This document shows positions 1 to 8,352 of a stretch of 64,000 bases of DNA, in pieces. Made by a program: the position numbers and the translations under genes. Every line of letters starts with the position of its first letter. Position 1 is the first letter of the stretch. The stretch covers positions 4,774,001 to 4,838,000 of the forward strand of contig NZ_CP059724.1 of the NCBI RefSeq assembly GCF_022369515.1, read 5' to 3'. The notes under the pieces were generated by a model, which was not told where the DNA came from, searched no databases, and worked only from the letters and a program-made list of their open reading frames with translations. Origin of the DNA: Paenibacillus sp. 19GGS1-52. GTDB lineage: Bacteria > Bacillota > Bacilli > Paenibacillales > Paenibacillaceae.

Positions 1-1
1 T

Positions 2-178
2 CTGCACCAGCTGCTCGTGACTCTGCTGGCTGATTTTTTCCTCGACCAGAGATTCGATCTGCCTGTAATTATAGACATTGAGCACACTGAAGGGCAGCAG
101 AATGAGAATAAGGAAGGCTCCGAACAGCCGGTATCTCAGCTTTTGCGGTAAAAAGGTTTTCCAGTCCGGCTTCTTCAT
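2..178 (-). CDS. YesM-like sensor histidine kinase, N-terminal part only
   Basis: The first 59 codons of a minus-strand gene that runs off the left edge. The ATG at 178 follows a GGAGAG ribosome binding site at about 190-195. The product starts with a basic stretch (MKKPDWKTFLPQKLRYRL), then one hydrophobic membrane helix (about residues 19-36), then a polar stretch rich in E, Q and S that begins an extracellular region. This matches the N-terminus of YesM-family kinases, which occur twice more in this window. The catalytic part is outside the window, so the family call rests on the start and on context: an AraC regulator lies upstream on the same strand and an FAD oxidoreductase beyond it. 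An extended -10 (TGATATAAT on the minus strand) lies at about 213-221. Confidence 0.6.
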   Translation of the reverse strand, partial: MKKPDWKTFLPQKLRYRLFGAFLILILLPFSVLNVYNYRQIESLVEEKISQQSHEQLVQ

Positions 179-325
179 TCTAAGTCAGCTCTCCCCACTC
201 GTTAGTGCCCCAATTATATCATCAGCTCCAGCAACCCAGCCGAAATTACCTGAAATTGCATTGTTTTGTTGCATCTTACGCCGCAGAACAAGCTTGGCCT
301 ACACAGATTTGTTCTATCCATGCCA

Positions 326-1093
326 CTAAACACGGTGCCGTTTTCTATATTCCGCAGGGCTTATTCCCAACGTCTTTGAGAACACCCTGCTGAGATAGAA
401 CCCGTTCTCATAGCCGCATCTTTCAGCAATCTGAGTCAGGTTCAGTTCACTTTCCTGGAGCAGATTCTTGGCTCTCTTTAAGCGAATCGACTTTAAATAC
501 TGGGAAGGCGTCTCCTGAAAAGCTTCCTGAAAACGGCGGGTCAGCTGTACAGGGCTTAAAGCCAGACTACGGGCGATGTCCTGCAGACTTAGCGACGTTC
601 CGGCATGCTGCTCCAGCAGTGCTGCAGCCTCCGCCATCAGGGCATCCTCGGTAAATTTCCGCTCTCTTACAACCTCCAGCCTGCTTTCCAATTGATGCAG
701 CAGCCAAAGATCCGCGACGAGATGTGTCTTCCAGTCCTGAACGAGCGGGGCGCTGTCCTCATTGGATTGGCGTAAATAGGCATAGTTGGAGCTAAGACGT
801 TTCGTATCGTTGATATGAAACTTGCCTGCCGAGAGCACCATTCTTAGTGTCTCCTCCTCATTACAGTTGAACTGAATATAATGAAAGGTTAGCGGCGTAA
901 CTGTTTCTCTGTGAAAGGTGACTCCGGGAGGGCAGACCACGAGATCCCCAAAGCCCGCACTTCCGCTATGCTGTCCAATCTCATACTTGAAGACACCCTC
1001 CTCTACGGCAAAAGCTACCCACGAATGATAACAATCACTAGGGAGCGCGAACTGCCCCTTCTGCTTCCAGTAGATATGGTTCAAGAGCTCCAT
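326..1093 (-). CDS. AraC family transcriptional regulator
   Basis: A 255-residue one-component regulator. Residues about 10-130 form a cupin-like AraC ligand-binding domain (a VCPPGVTFHRE segment is typical of the sugar-sensing arm). Residues about 150-252 are the double helix-turn-helix, ending in the usual GYENGFYLSRVFSKTLGISP and AEYRK signature. The start has a good AGAAGGAG site seven bases upstream. It is divergent from the FAD oxidoreductase at 1220, with about 125 bp between the starts, so it probably controls that gene and perhaps the YesM-like gene that follows it. The effector cannot be told from the sequence. Confidence 0.88.
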   Translation of the reverse strand: MELLNHIYWKQKGQFALPSDCYHSWVAFAVEEGVFKYEIGQHSGSAGFGDLVVCPPGVTFHRETVTPLTFHYIQFNCNEEETLRMVLSAGKFHINDTKRLSSNYAYLRQSNEDSAPLVQDWKTHLVADLWLLHQLESRLEVVRERKFTEDALMAEAAALLEQHAGTSLSLQDIARSLALSPVQLTRRFQEAFQETPSQYLKSIRLKRAKNLLQESELNLTQIAERCGYENGFYLSRVFSKTLGISPAEYRKRHRV

Positions 1094-1219
1094 AAATTTC
1101 TCCTTCTGAAATAAAGTATATGGATAATGATATATTAGTGCATTTTAAAAGTAAATGAACAACGTCAATATGAAATTATAGATATGCTAATCCAATCCTA
1201 TACAAAGAGGTGCGAAATC

Positions 1220-3490
1220 ATGAAACAGGAGCTTGTGCAAAAAGACATCACCGTTATCGGCGGTGGCTTGGCGGGAGTCTGTGCAGCGATTGCTGCGGCA
1301 AGACTAGGGCAACAGGTGGCACTCGTGCAGAACCGCCCGGTATTAGGCGGTAATTCTAGCAGTGAGGTTCGTGTCTGGGTCTGCGGCGCAACGGCACACG
1401 GAACCAACCGTTATGCCCGAGAAACCGGGATTATGGGCGAATTGTTCGTGGAGAATCAGTACCGCAATCCTGAAGGAAATCCCTATCTCTGGGATCTGGT
1501 TGTACTTGAGGCTATTAAAGCCGAATCCAACATTACGTTATACCTTAATACGGATGTGCATGAGGTTGAAGCAGAGGGGAACGAGACAGATCGGAGGATT
1601 ATTTCAGTGACCGGCTGGATGATGGGCTCGGAGCGAAGAATTCGCTTCGCGAGCAGCATCTACCTCGACTGCACGGGCGATGGCTTAATCGGATTTCTGG
1701 CCGGAGCCCAATTTGCCTTAGGGCGGGAATCCCGCAGTGAGTACGGCGAAGAATGGGCCCCGGAGCTAGCGGACAACATTACGCTCGGCAGTACCATCCT
1801 GTTCTATACCAAGGATGCCGGAATGCCTGTACGCTTCGTTCCCCCTTCCTTTGCCAAAAATATCGCCGACACCTCCATCCCCATCCGCCGTGTCATCAAA
1901 AGCGGTGACTCCGGCTGCCATTACTGGTGGATTGAATGGGGGGGTGAGCATGATGCCGTGCACGATAACGAGCTGATCCGTGATGAGCTATGGTCCGTTA
2001 TCTACGGGATCTGGGATTATATCAAAAATTCCGGCAAGTTTGCGGCGGACAATATGACCTTGGAATGGGTGGGCTCCCAGCCAGGCAAACGGGAATATCG
2101 ACGTTTCACCGGCGACTACGTGCTGAATCAGAATGATATCATCGAGCAGCGTGATTTCGCAGATGCGGTAGCCTTCGGGGGCTGGTCGATCGATTTGCAT
2201 CCGCCACAGGGTATGTATGCTGAAGCCAGCGGCTCCAAGCATATGCACGCCGATGGAGTGTATCACGTCCCGTTCCGTTCCCTGTATTCTGCGAATGTAA
2301 ACAACCTGCTGATGGCCGGACGGGATATTAGTGCCTCACACGTCGCCTTTGGGACAACGCGCGTAATGGCGACCTGCGCAGTGATTGGCGAAGCGGCCGG
2401 AACCGGTGCCGCACTAAGTGCCAGTAAGGGCATATCTCCGCGCCAGCTTCATTACCACCATCTTGCTGAATTAAGACAAACCCTGCTAAGACAGGATGCT
2501 TCCATTATCGGACTGCGAAACAGCGATGAGCTGGATTTGGCTCGCACAGCTGCGGTAACAGCCTCCAGCACACTGTCAGCCATCGAAATCAACCATCCGG
2601 GGTCAAACTTCCCTTTGATTCAGGATGCCGCTCTCCTGCTGCCTATTGATCCATGTTTATCCGGATTCCAGCTGCTGCTGGATATCATGCAACAGACTGA
2701 AATCACCGTTGAGCTGTGGGATACCGGACGCAAGGAAAACTATGTACCCCATACGCAGATAGCCGCTGCAACAACCCGTGCAGAAGCAGGCCAGCAGCAG
2801 TGGGTATCCTTCGATCTGGAATGGCATCCGCTGGAGCCGCAAAATGCTTTTATGATCATCAGAGCCAACGCTGCTGTGAACCTCTATCATTCTGAGGAGC
2901 CGCTGAACGGTGTGCTTATCTTCTTCAAGAATGACCAAGCCCATGTCTCCAAAGATCTTGAGGATCACTCAACGGATCAGCTGGTGGTCCTCTGGAAGAT
3001 GCAGAATAAAGCCCGCCAGCCCTTCTGCTGCCGGCTTCACTCGGCAACCGCTGCGTTCGCGGCCCATAATGTTATTAACGGATATCACCGGCCGTTCGGC
3101 GGTCCGCAAGCCTGGCTGTCGCAGCCTATGGCAGATGGAGTGCCAGAATGGCTACAACTCCAGTGGGAGCAGGAGCAAACCTTGGCTGAAATTCATCTGA
3201 CCTTCAATGATGATGTTAATGAGGATCTTGTGAATCTGCATCATCACCGCACCCCATTCGCTGTTATCCCAGAGCTGGTGCGCAATTATAGAGTTGAAGC
3301 CCGCTCAGCAGATGGAGAATGGAACGTAATCCTCAGAGGCACCGATAACCATAAACGTAAATGTGTGCATAAGTTACCTCAGCCCATCCAGACTGACTGT
3401 CTCAAGGTTGTGATAGAATCCACTAATGGCAGCCGCCACGCAGAGTTAATGGAGATGAGAGCTTACGGAGAAGCAGCTTTGTTCGGATAA
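1220..3490 (+). CDS. FAD-dependent oxidoreductase (FAD_oxidored family) with C-terminal discoidin-like domain
   Basis: A 756-residue protein. The start at 1220 is preferred over an in-frame ATG at 1184 because AAAGAGGTG lies eight bases before it and the dinucleotide-binding motif (VIGGGLAGVCAAIAAARLG) then begins near residue 10, as usual. The first 430 residues look like the FAD_oxidored family (PF12831 type), with NRPVLGGNSSSEVRV and a late MAGRDISASHVAFGTTRVMATC motif that completes the FAD site. The last 150 or so residues (VPEWLQLQWEQEQTLAEIHLTF region) resemble a carbohydrate-binding discoidin-like domain. There is no signal peptide. Such proteins often sit in polysaccharide loci; the substrate is unknown, oxidation of a sugar or glycoside being the likeliest guess. 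It is divergent from an AraC gene and followed by a strong terminator. Confidence 0.85.
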   Translation: MKQELVQKDITVIGGGLAGVCAAIAAARLGQQVALVQNRPVLGGNSSSEVRVWVCGATAHGTNRYARETGIMGELFVENQYRNPEGNPYLWDLVVLEAIKAESNITLYLNTDVHEVEAEGNETDRRIISVTGWMMGSERRIRFASSIYLDCTGDGLIGFLAGAQFALGRESRSEYGEEWAPELADNITLGSTILFYTKDAGMPVRFVPPSFAKNIADTSIPIRRVIKSGDSGCHYWWIEWGGEHDAVHDNELIRDELWSVIYGIWDYIKNSGKFAADNMTLEWVGSQPGKREYRRFTGDYVLNQNDIIEQRDFADAVAFGGWSIDLHPPQGMYAEASGSKHMHADGVYHVPFRSLYSANVNNLLMAGRDISASHVAFGTTRVMATCAVIGEAAGTGAALSASKGISPRQLHYHHLAELRQTLLRQDASIIGLRNSDELDLARTAAVTASSTLSAIEINHPGSNFPLIQDAALLLPIDPCLSGFQLLLDIMQQTEITVELWDTGRKENYVPHTQIAAATTRAEAGQQQWVSFDLEWHPLEPQNAFMIIRANAAVNLYHSEEPLNGVLIFFKNDQAHVSKDLEDHSTDQLVVLWKMQNKARQPFCCRLHSATAAFAAHNVINGYHRPFGGPQAWLSQPMADGVPEWLQLQWEQEQTLAEIHLTFNDDVNEDLVNLHHHRTPFAVIPELVRNYRVEARSADGEWNVILRGTDNHKRKCVHKLPQPIQTDCLKVVIESTNGSRHAELMEMRAYGEAALFG

Positions 3491-3508
3491 TTTCAGTTGC
3501 AACAAGAT

Positions 3509-3546
3509 GAAACGGGTGCCGTCCTCTTAGGGACGGCACCCGTTTC
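3509..3546 (+). terminator. Hairpin after FAD oxidoreductase gene
   Basis: A perfect 16-bp stem (3509-3524 with 3531-3546) and a six-base loop, 18 bases after the stop codon. It lacks a long T tract. The same kind of hairpin recurs at 18936-18975, so it may be a dispersed repeat used as a terminator. Confidence 0.65.
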
Positions 3547-3602
3547 TTCGAGAAATATAAGGATAAGCTATTGCGTGAAGCGCATATAAATTCTTATATT
3601 TC

Positions 3603-3646
3603 AAAAAAAGCTATCGGATCGTCCATTGGACGTTGCGATAGCTTTT
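3603..3646. terminator. Bidirectional terminator between convergent genes
   Basis: The inverted repeat AAAAAGCTATCG / CGATAGCTTTT encloses a small GTCC-ATTG-GAC hairpin. The A tract on one side and T tract on the other suit termination of both the plus-strand FAD gene and the minus-strand helicase gene. Confidence 0.75.
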
Positions 3647-3667
3647 CTTCATAAACCGTAAAATATC

Positions 3668-5113
3668 CTATTTATTCGCAATATGCACTTTCAGCAATTT
3701 GCCCTTCACGGTGGTATCTTTCATCGCTTGCAGCACCAGTTGGCCTTTGCCATTTAGGATGTCCACATAAGACACGTTATCCTGAATCGTGATAATGCCG
3801 ATGTCGTCCACAGTCATTCCTTCAAGCTTAGCCAGTGTGCCGACAAAATCGACCGCTCTGAGCTTCTTTTTCTTACCGCCATTGAAGTACAGCTTCATGA
3901 TCGCTTCGTTCAGATCCTCGCTTTTGTTCTTCTTCTGGACAGGCTTCTTGTTGATCTTCTGTTCGAAGGCATCCTTCGCAAAAGCTACGGCAGTATCGGA
4001 TGGTGCTTTCATAATCGGCAGACTGAAGCCGATAAAGCTTTCGATTTCTCTAACCCATTTGTGCTCATTTGGCGTAGCAAAAGTAATCGCTTTGCCGGTC
4101 TTACCCGCACGTGCGGTTCTGCCGGTACGATGCACATAGCTTTCTTTTTCCAGCGGAATATCATAATTAATAACATGGGTGATATTCTCAATATCGATGC
4201 CTCGAGCAGCTACGTCGGTGGCGATCAGATAACGGAACTGCCCTCTTTTGAAAGCATTCATGACCTCAAAGCGCTCATCCTGCATCATGCCCCCGTGGAT
4301 TTTGTCACAAGGATATTCCAGATCAGCCAGCCCTCTGAACAACGCATCCACCTGATCTTGCGTCCGGCAAAAGATAATGCAGCTATCCGGATTCTCCACA
4401 GTGATGATATCACTCAGCAGTGAGAATTTGGCAGCTTGTACCACTTCAATCAAAGCATGTTCAATGGTTGCAGTGGTAATTCCACTCGCCTCAATCTCAA
4501 TATCCACAGGCTCGCTCATATATTTGCGGCATAGGTTCTTCACGACCTCCGGCAGGGTGGCGGAGAACAGCATCGTTACGCGATCCTTAGGCAGCAGCTT
4601 GATGATTTTCTCTACCTGCTCGATAAAGCCCATGTTCAGCATTTCGTCGGCTTCATCAATAACCAGATATTTAATCCGGTTTAATGGCAGTGAGCCTCTT
4701 TCAATATGATCAAATACACGTCCGGGTGTACCCACGACAACATGCGTTTTTTGCGTCATTTCGGCTTTCTGTGGAGCAAAAGGCTGTTTGCCGAACAGGG
4801 CAACCGCCTTAATCCGTTTGAAGCGTCCGATATTGGTAATGTCCTCTTTCACTTGTGCGGCAAGCTCCCGTGTCGGAGTGAGGATTAAGGCCTGCGGCTT
4901 ATTCTCCGCCCAATCCACCAATTCACACACTGGAATGCCGAACGCGGCGGTCTTGCCACTACCGGTTTGCGACTTCACAATTAGATCCTGTTGCCGCAAG
5001 GCTACAGGGATCACCTTGCGCTGAACCTCTGTCGGAGTTTCATATTTCAGAACATCCAACGCTTTGATAATTTCCTCATTCAATTCATAATCTTTAAACT
5101 GTAATTCGCTCAT
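3668..5113 (-). CDS. dbpA: DEAD-box ATP-dependent RNA helicase, DbpA/YxiN type
   Basis: 481 residues, close to B. subtilis YxiN (DbpA). It shows the full helicase set in order: Q motif (YETPTEVQRKVIP, about 25-37), Walker A SQTGSGKT (53-60), PTRELA, TPGR, DEAD (VIDEADEMLN), SAT, then RecA2 with HRTGRTARAGKTG. The last 75 residues (AVDFVGTLAKLEGM to VDILNGKGQLVL) are the DbpA RNA-binding domain, which in the family targets hairpin 92 of 23S rRNA during 50S assembly. A monocistronic cytoplasmic gene ending at a bidirectional terminator. The ribosome binding site is GAAGAGGTTGAG just before the ATG. Confidence 0.9.
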   Translation of the reverse strand: MSELQFKDYELNEEIIKALDVLKYETPTEVQRKVIPVALRQQDLIVKSQTGSGKTAAFGIPVCELVDWAENKPQALILTPTRELAAQVKEDITNIGRFKRIKAVALFGKQPFAPQKAEMTQKTHVVVGTPGRVFDHIERGSLPLNRIKYLVIDEADEMLNMGFIEQVEKIIKLLPKDRVTMLFSATLPEVVKNLCRKYMSEPVDIEIEASGITTATIEHALIEVVQAAKFSLLSDIITVENPDSCIIFCRTQDQVDALFRGLADLEYPCDKIHGGMMQDERFEVMNAFKRGQFRYLIATDVAARGIDIENITHVINYDIPLEKESYVHRTGRTARAGKTGKAITFATPNEHKWVREIESFIGFSLPIMKAPSDTAVAFAKDAFEQKINKKPVQKKNKSEDLNEAIMKLYFNGGKKKKLRAVDFVGTLAKLEGMTVDDIGIITIQDNVSYVDILNGKGQLVLQAMKDTTVKGKLLKVHIANK

Positions 5114-5199
5114 ATCTCAACCTCTTCTATGCTTATCGTTCTTGGTTAAAGCGGAAGCTCCGCGTTCCTTCGATCATGTGCATGATATTATTATAACAG

Positions 5200-5853
5200 T
5201 TAATGGCTCCCTTGATTCCATTCCTTATAGAACTGTTCGAGAAAAATCAACATAAAATCATGCCGTTCTTCCGCCAACTTACGTCCATAGGCTGTATTCA
5301 TCAGGAATTTCAATTTCAGCATCTTCTCATAAAAATGATTAATGGCGCTGCCCTTCGAATAATCTCGATATTCCTTCTGCAAGGATTCCTCCCGTGGAGC
5401 AAGCTCCGGGTCATACATCGGACGCCCCTTGGCTCCCGAAAAAACAAAGGTTCTAGCAATACCAATCGCTCCGAGCGCATCCAGCCGATCGGCGTCCTGT
5501 ACCACTTGCCCTTCAATAGAAGTCATCGGTGCACCCCCGCCACCACTGTAGGACATGGTTTCGATGATATGCATCACTTGGTCGATAATCCCCTTATCCG
5601 TAAGTTGACCTGTGAGGAATGTTTGTACCTTTTGCAGTCCAGCTTCCTTGGACGTATTGAGCTTCTCATCTGCAACATCATGCAGTAAGGCCGCCAAGTT
5701 ACAGATAAATGCATCTGCCCCCTCTATCTCTGCAATAGCACAAGCAGTATTACGAACCCGGTCCGTATGCCACCAGTCGTGACCAGTAGTATCCTGTCCA
5801 AGCTGTTCTTTAGCATAGGCTTCAGTCTCAGCAATAATTTGCGGTTGGTTCAT
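5200..5853 (-). CDS. HD-domain phosphohydrolase (YpgQ/YedJ type)
   Basis: 217 residues. The metal-binding HD signature is present: an early histidine in TGHDWWHTDRVRNTA, HD in LLHDVADEK, and the late aspartate in VQDADRLDALGAIGIART. Length and motif order match the YedJ/YpgQ metal-dependent phosphohydrolases, some of which act on nucleotides. The start has AAAGGGAGC upstream. It stands alone between the helicase and the divergent hisS leader. The substrate cannot be inferred. Confidence 0.85.
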   Translation of the reverse strand: MNQPQIIAETEAYAKEQLGQDTTGHDWWHTDRVRNTACAIAEIEGADAFICNLAALLHDVADEKLNTSKEAGLQKVQTFLTGQLTDKGIIDQVMHIIETMSYSGGGGAPMTSIEGQVVQDADRLDALGAIGIARTFVFSGAKGRPMYDPELAPREESLQKEYRDYSKGSAINHFYEKMLKLKFLMNTAYGRKLAEERHDFMLIFLEQFYKEWNQGSH

Positions 5854-5903
5854 GGTCTTCAGGCTCCCTTTATCTATCTCAATAGTGAATCTAGAATCCT
5901 TAC

Positions 5904-5932
5904 TTGCATGACTTCTTACGATCCGCTATAAT
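5904..5932 (+). promoter_or_regulatory. Sigma-A promoter of the hisS leader transcript
   Basis: TTGCAT (5904-5909), a 17-bp spacer and a perfect TATAAT (5927-5932). Transcription would start near 5939, about 30 bases before the leader peptide and 217 bases before hisS. Confidence 0.8.
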
Positions 5933-5968
5933 CGGCAGTAATCTAGTAAGAGAGAGGATTTGATTCCG

Positions 5969-6022
5969 ATGAATACAATATTAATCATACTGAATCAACT
6001 CCATCATCACAAGCAGCGTTAG
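5969..6022 (+). CDS. His-rich leader peptide (attenuation leader) of hisS
   Basis: A 17-codon reading frame, MNTILIILNQLHHHKQR, with its own ribosome binding site (GAGAGAGG at 5950-5957) downstream of a consensus promoter. It carries three consecutive histidine codons (CAT CAT CAC, 6002-6010) close to its end. The stop codon lies within the left arm of the first hairpin of the leader. This arrangement is that of a leader peptide whose translation senses charged tRNA-His, here in front of a histidyl-tRNA synthetase gene. The role is inferred; the codons, hairpins and terminator are directly visible. Confidence 0.75.
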   Translation: MNTILIILNQLHHHKQR

Positions 6023-6118
6023 CACTCCTGTAATTCTCAGGGTGGGCTAACGCTTTACGCGTTGTCCCACCTGCCGCATATTAAAGCGCGCAGGACCAAA
6101 GGGTCCAGCGCGTTTTTT
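6016..6118 (+). promoter_or_regulatory. Histidine attenuator: competing stems and intrinsic terminator
   Basis: Stem A:B pairs GCGTTAGC (6016-6023, overlapping the end of the leader peptide) with GCTAACGC (6046-6053), 8 of 8. A competing stem pairs GGTGGG and AACGC (6041-6053) with GCGTT and CCCACC (6059-6071). CCTGC (6070-6074) can pair with GCAGG (6090-6094), which would break the terminator. The terminator is GCGCGC-A-GGACC, a short loop, GGTCC-A-GCGCG and six T (6086-6118). A ribosome stalled on the His codons would cover arm A and free arm B. The exact switching order is inferred. Confidence 0.7.
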
Positions 6119-6155
6119 AATTTCGGAAAGTTACTAAGAGAGGGAGCTGTTAAAG

Positions 6156-7441
6156 ATGCAAAATGTTAAAGGAACCTACGATTATTTCGGTAAGGAACAA
6201 GCCATTAGACAACAAATCCAAACCACTTTACAGGAGACATTTACGCTTTATGATTTTGAAGCGATGGATACTACGCTACTGAATGAGCTGGAACTGTTGA
6301 CTTCGAAGTATGCCGGTGGAGACGAAATTCTGCAGGAGATGTACCAGTTGACAGATCAACGTGGCCGCAGACTTGGACTTCGCTATGACTTGACCATACC
6401 TTTTGCCAAGGTGATTGCCTTAAACCCGGGAATTGAACTCCCCTATAAGCGCTATGAGATCGGAAAGGTATTCCGTGATGGACCGGTGAAGCGCGGAAGG
6501 CTGCGCGAATTTCTGCAATGTGATGCCGATGTTGTCGGAATAGCCGGACCGGAGGCGGAAGCGGAGCTGATGCTGCTGGCAACTGATGTTTTTGCCAAAC
6601 TGGATCTCCCAATTCTAATAAAGTGGAACAATCGACGTTTTCTGGGCGAAATCCTCCAATCCCTTGGTGTAGCTGCAACAGATAAACTATCCGTAATGCT
6701 GACCTTAGATAAGCTTAAAAAAATCGGCAGCGACGGGGTCATTAATGAACTTGTCCGCAAAGGGATAGATTCAACAACCACCAATGCTCTTTTAACACTA
6801 ATCGAAATGGACAATCCTGGCTTTGAGCAATTGTGTGCGCAATATGACTTAGCCGAACAACCGGGAGCTTTAGAGGTGCTTGCCCTGCAGAAGTTAATCC
6901 AGAATATGGGTCTCAAAGCGACCTGTATCTTCGATCCCTTTCTTTCCCGCGGCCTTTCCTTCTATACAGGTACGGTCTATGAAATCTTTGATGCTTCTGG
7001 CTCCTTTACTTCAAGCCTGGGGGCGGGGGAAGATATGACTCCATCATTGGGCAACTGGTGGGTCGGGAGGATATCGATTATCCGGCAGTCGGGCTTTCTT
7101 TTGGTATGGAGTCGATGATGGCGCTGCTCAGTGAACGTCCCATAGAAGCACCCGCTGCTGCCGTGATGATTATTCCGATTGGTGGAGACACGCTCTCGCA
7201 AGCGTTGATTACGGCCACCAAACTGCGTGCAGGCAAGATTCGAACAACGGTAGCCACCGGTAAACGAAAATTGAAAAAGTCCCTCGCCACCGCCTCAGCC
7301 AAAGGAATACCGTTTGTCATTCTGATTGGTGAGGATGAAATGCTCCTGGGCAAAGTACGACTGAAGGATATGCGGCAGCAAAGTGAAAGTCTGGTGACTT
7401 TAGAGGAAGCACTTAGTTTTATCTCTCCAATCTCGCTATAA
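6156..7441 (+). pseudogene. hisS: Second histidyl-tRNA synthetase, frameshifted in this sequence
   Basis: Class II HisRS-like gene. The first frame (6156 to about 7025) carries class II motif 2 (RYEIGKVFRDGPVKRGRLREF) and the histidine-binding motif RGLSFYTGTVYEIF; the usual form is RGLDYYTRT, so an S replaces the D. The second frame (to 7441) carries PAVGLSFGMES and the C-terminal anticodon-binding domain. The break is in a run of five G at about 7024-7028: one extra G restores the conserved AGGRYDSIIGQL segment and a protein of about 428 residues, the normal length. All other motifs are intact, so this may be a sequencing error or a recent mutation. The ribosome binding site is GAGAGGGAG. 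The sequence looks like the second HisRS of Bacillus cereus-type genomes rather than the housekeeping copy. Upstream is the His attenuator, downstream a terminator. Confidence 0.85.
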
Positions 7442-7485
7442 ATCTCAATAAACGTATCTTTGGACCTATTAAATATCCCTAAAGT

Positions 7486-7512
7486 GGCTCTTTTTATTGA
7501 GCCTCTTTTTCT
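7486..7512 (+). terminator. Intrinsic terminator after hisS
   Basis: GGCTC / GAGCC hairpin followed by CTTTTTC, 45 bases after the hisS stop. Confidence 0.65.
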
Positions 7513-7611
7513 TCATAATGAGCAAAACCACACCTATACTTTTTTATAGCGAGACTCCAGAGCCGTTTTTCTCGAAACATAGGCTGGTAAACTTTCCTAG
7601 GGAGTGTACTC

Positions 7612-8010
7612 ATGACAATCACCTACAAAATCAACGCCCCGCTTACAGCGGCCGAACTAGCAGCTGTATTCACCAGTTCCGGGATCAATCGTCCAGTTAT
7701 GGACTTGGATCGTCTGCAGAGAATGATAGAGAACGCTGATATATTGGTCTCCGCATGGGATGGAGAGCAGCCGGTGGGTATTGCCCGGGCAATTACCGAT
7801 TACGTCTTTTGTAGTTATTTATCGGATCTGGCCGTGCGTAGTGAATATCAGAAGCAAGGAATTGGCAAGGAGCTGATAAATGTGCTACGGGGGCATTTGG
7901 GTGAGGAAGCGATGCTACTGCTATTAGCAGCGCCATCAGCGATGGAGTATTATCCGCAGCTTGGTTTCGAGAAGCTCGTGAATGCCTTTTTGATTTCTCG
8001 CAGCAAATAA
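7612..8010 (+). CDS. GNAT family N-acetyltransferase
   Basis: A 132-residue single-domain GNAT protein. The acetyl-CoA pyrophosphate-binding loop is visible in RSEYQKQGIGKELI (motif A, about residues 81-94), with the preceding strand YLSDLAV and a C-terminal MEYYPQLGFEK typical of the family. The start is supported by GGGAG seven bases upstream. It is monocistronic, between the hisS terminator and its own hairpin terminator. The acceptor substrate is unknown. Confidence 0.85.
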   Translation: MTITYKINAPLTAAELAAVFTSSGINRPVMDLDRLQRMIENADILVSAWDGEQPVGIARAITDYVFCSYLSDLAVRSEYQKQGIGKELINVLRGHLGEEAMLLLLAAPSAMEYYPQLGFEKLVNAFLISRSK

Positions 8011-8011
8011 A

Positions 8012-8056
8012 GCTGTTCCTCCGGCGAATGCTTTAAACCAAGAGAACAGCCTCTTA
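8012..8056 (+). terminator. Hairpin terminator after GNAT gene
   Basis: GCTGTTC (8012-8018) pairs with GAACAGC (8044-8050), followed by CTCTTATTTT. Confidence 0.6.
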
Positions 8057-8059
8057 TTT

Positions 8060-8350
8060 TATAGGGTATTTTCCTGAATTACGTTAGTTATCGTCCTGTG
8101 TCTCTGCATTGAGCGCATGGATCAAAAGGAGCGAGGCTACCGTTCTCCTGGGCGAAATCAGTTCCTTCCGGCTCTTATACCCAGGAGTCCGCCGCTCATG
8201 GGCTACGCAAAGTCAACATGATCAAAGGAATGACCATCCGTGCATCTGAGTGTCTGCTTGCGGAAGCCGCGGACAAAGTGAATCATCCTATGGTCGCTCA
8301 CCTGATTTTTCTTCGAATTCCAATCTGATCCACCCAAAGTTAACCTCTTC
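8060..8350. other. Non-coding stretch with a possible unrecognised gene remnant
   Basis: No supported gene. One plus-strand frame near 8190-8325 stays open for about 45 codons (it includes KVNMIKGMTIRASECL and AADKVNHPMVAHL). It has no ribosome binding site and I do not recognise it. It may be the end of a decayed gene. Confidence 0.3.
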
Positions 8351-8352
8351 TA

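Noticed and set aside
4061..4709. Plus-strand reading frames opposite the helicase gene
   Set aside because: Shadow frames of a well-conserved gene, with no ribosome binding sites.
5969..6118. T-box riboswitch upstream of hisS
   Set aside because: No T-box core sequence (TGGNACCGCG-like) or long specifier stem; the leader is short and has a translated His-rich peptide instead.
6271..6916. Minus-strand reading frames opposite hisS
   Set aside because: They lie wholly inside hisS, which shows clear family motifs; they are shadows.
7018..7035. Programmed ribosomal frameshift in hisS
   Set aside because: There is no slippery heptamer with a downstream pseudoknot that I can see, and HisRS genes are not known to use frameshifting. 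A missing G in the homopolymer is simpler.
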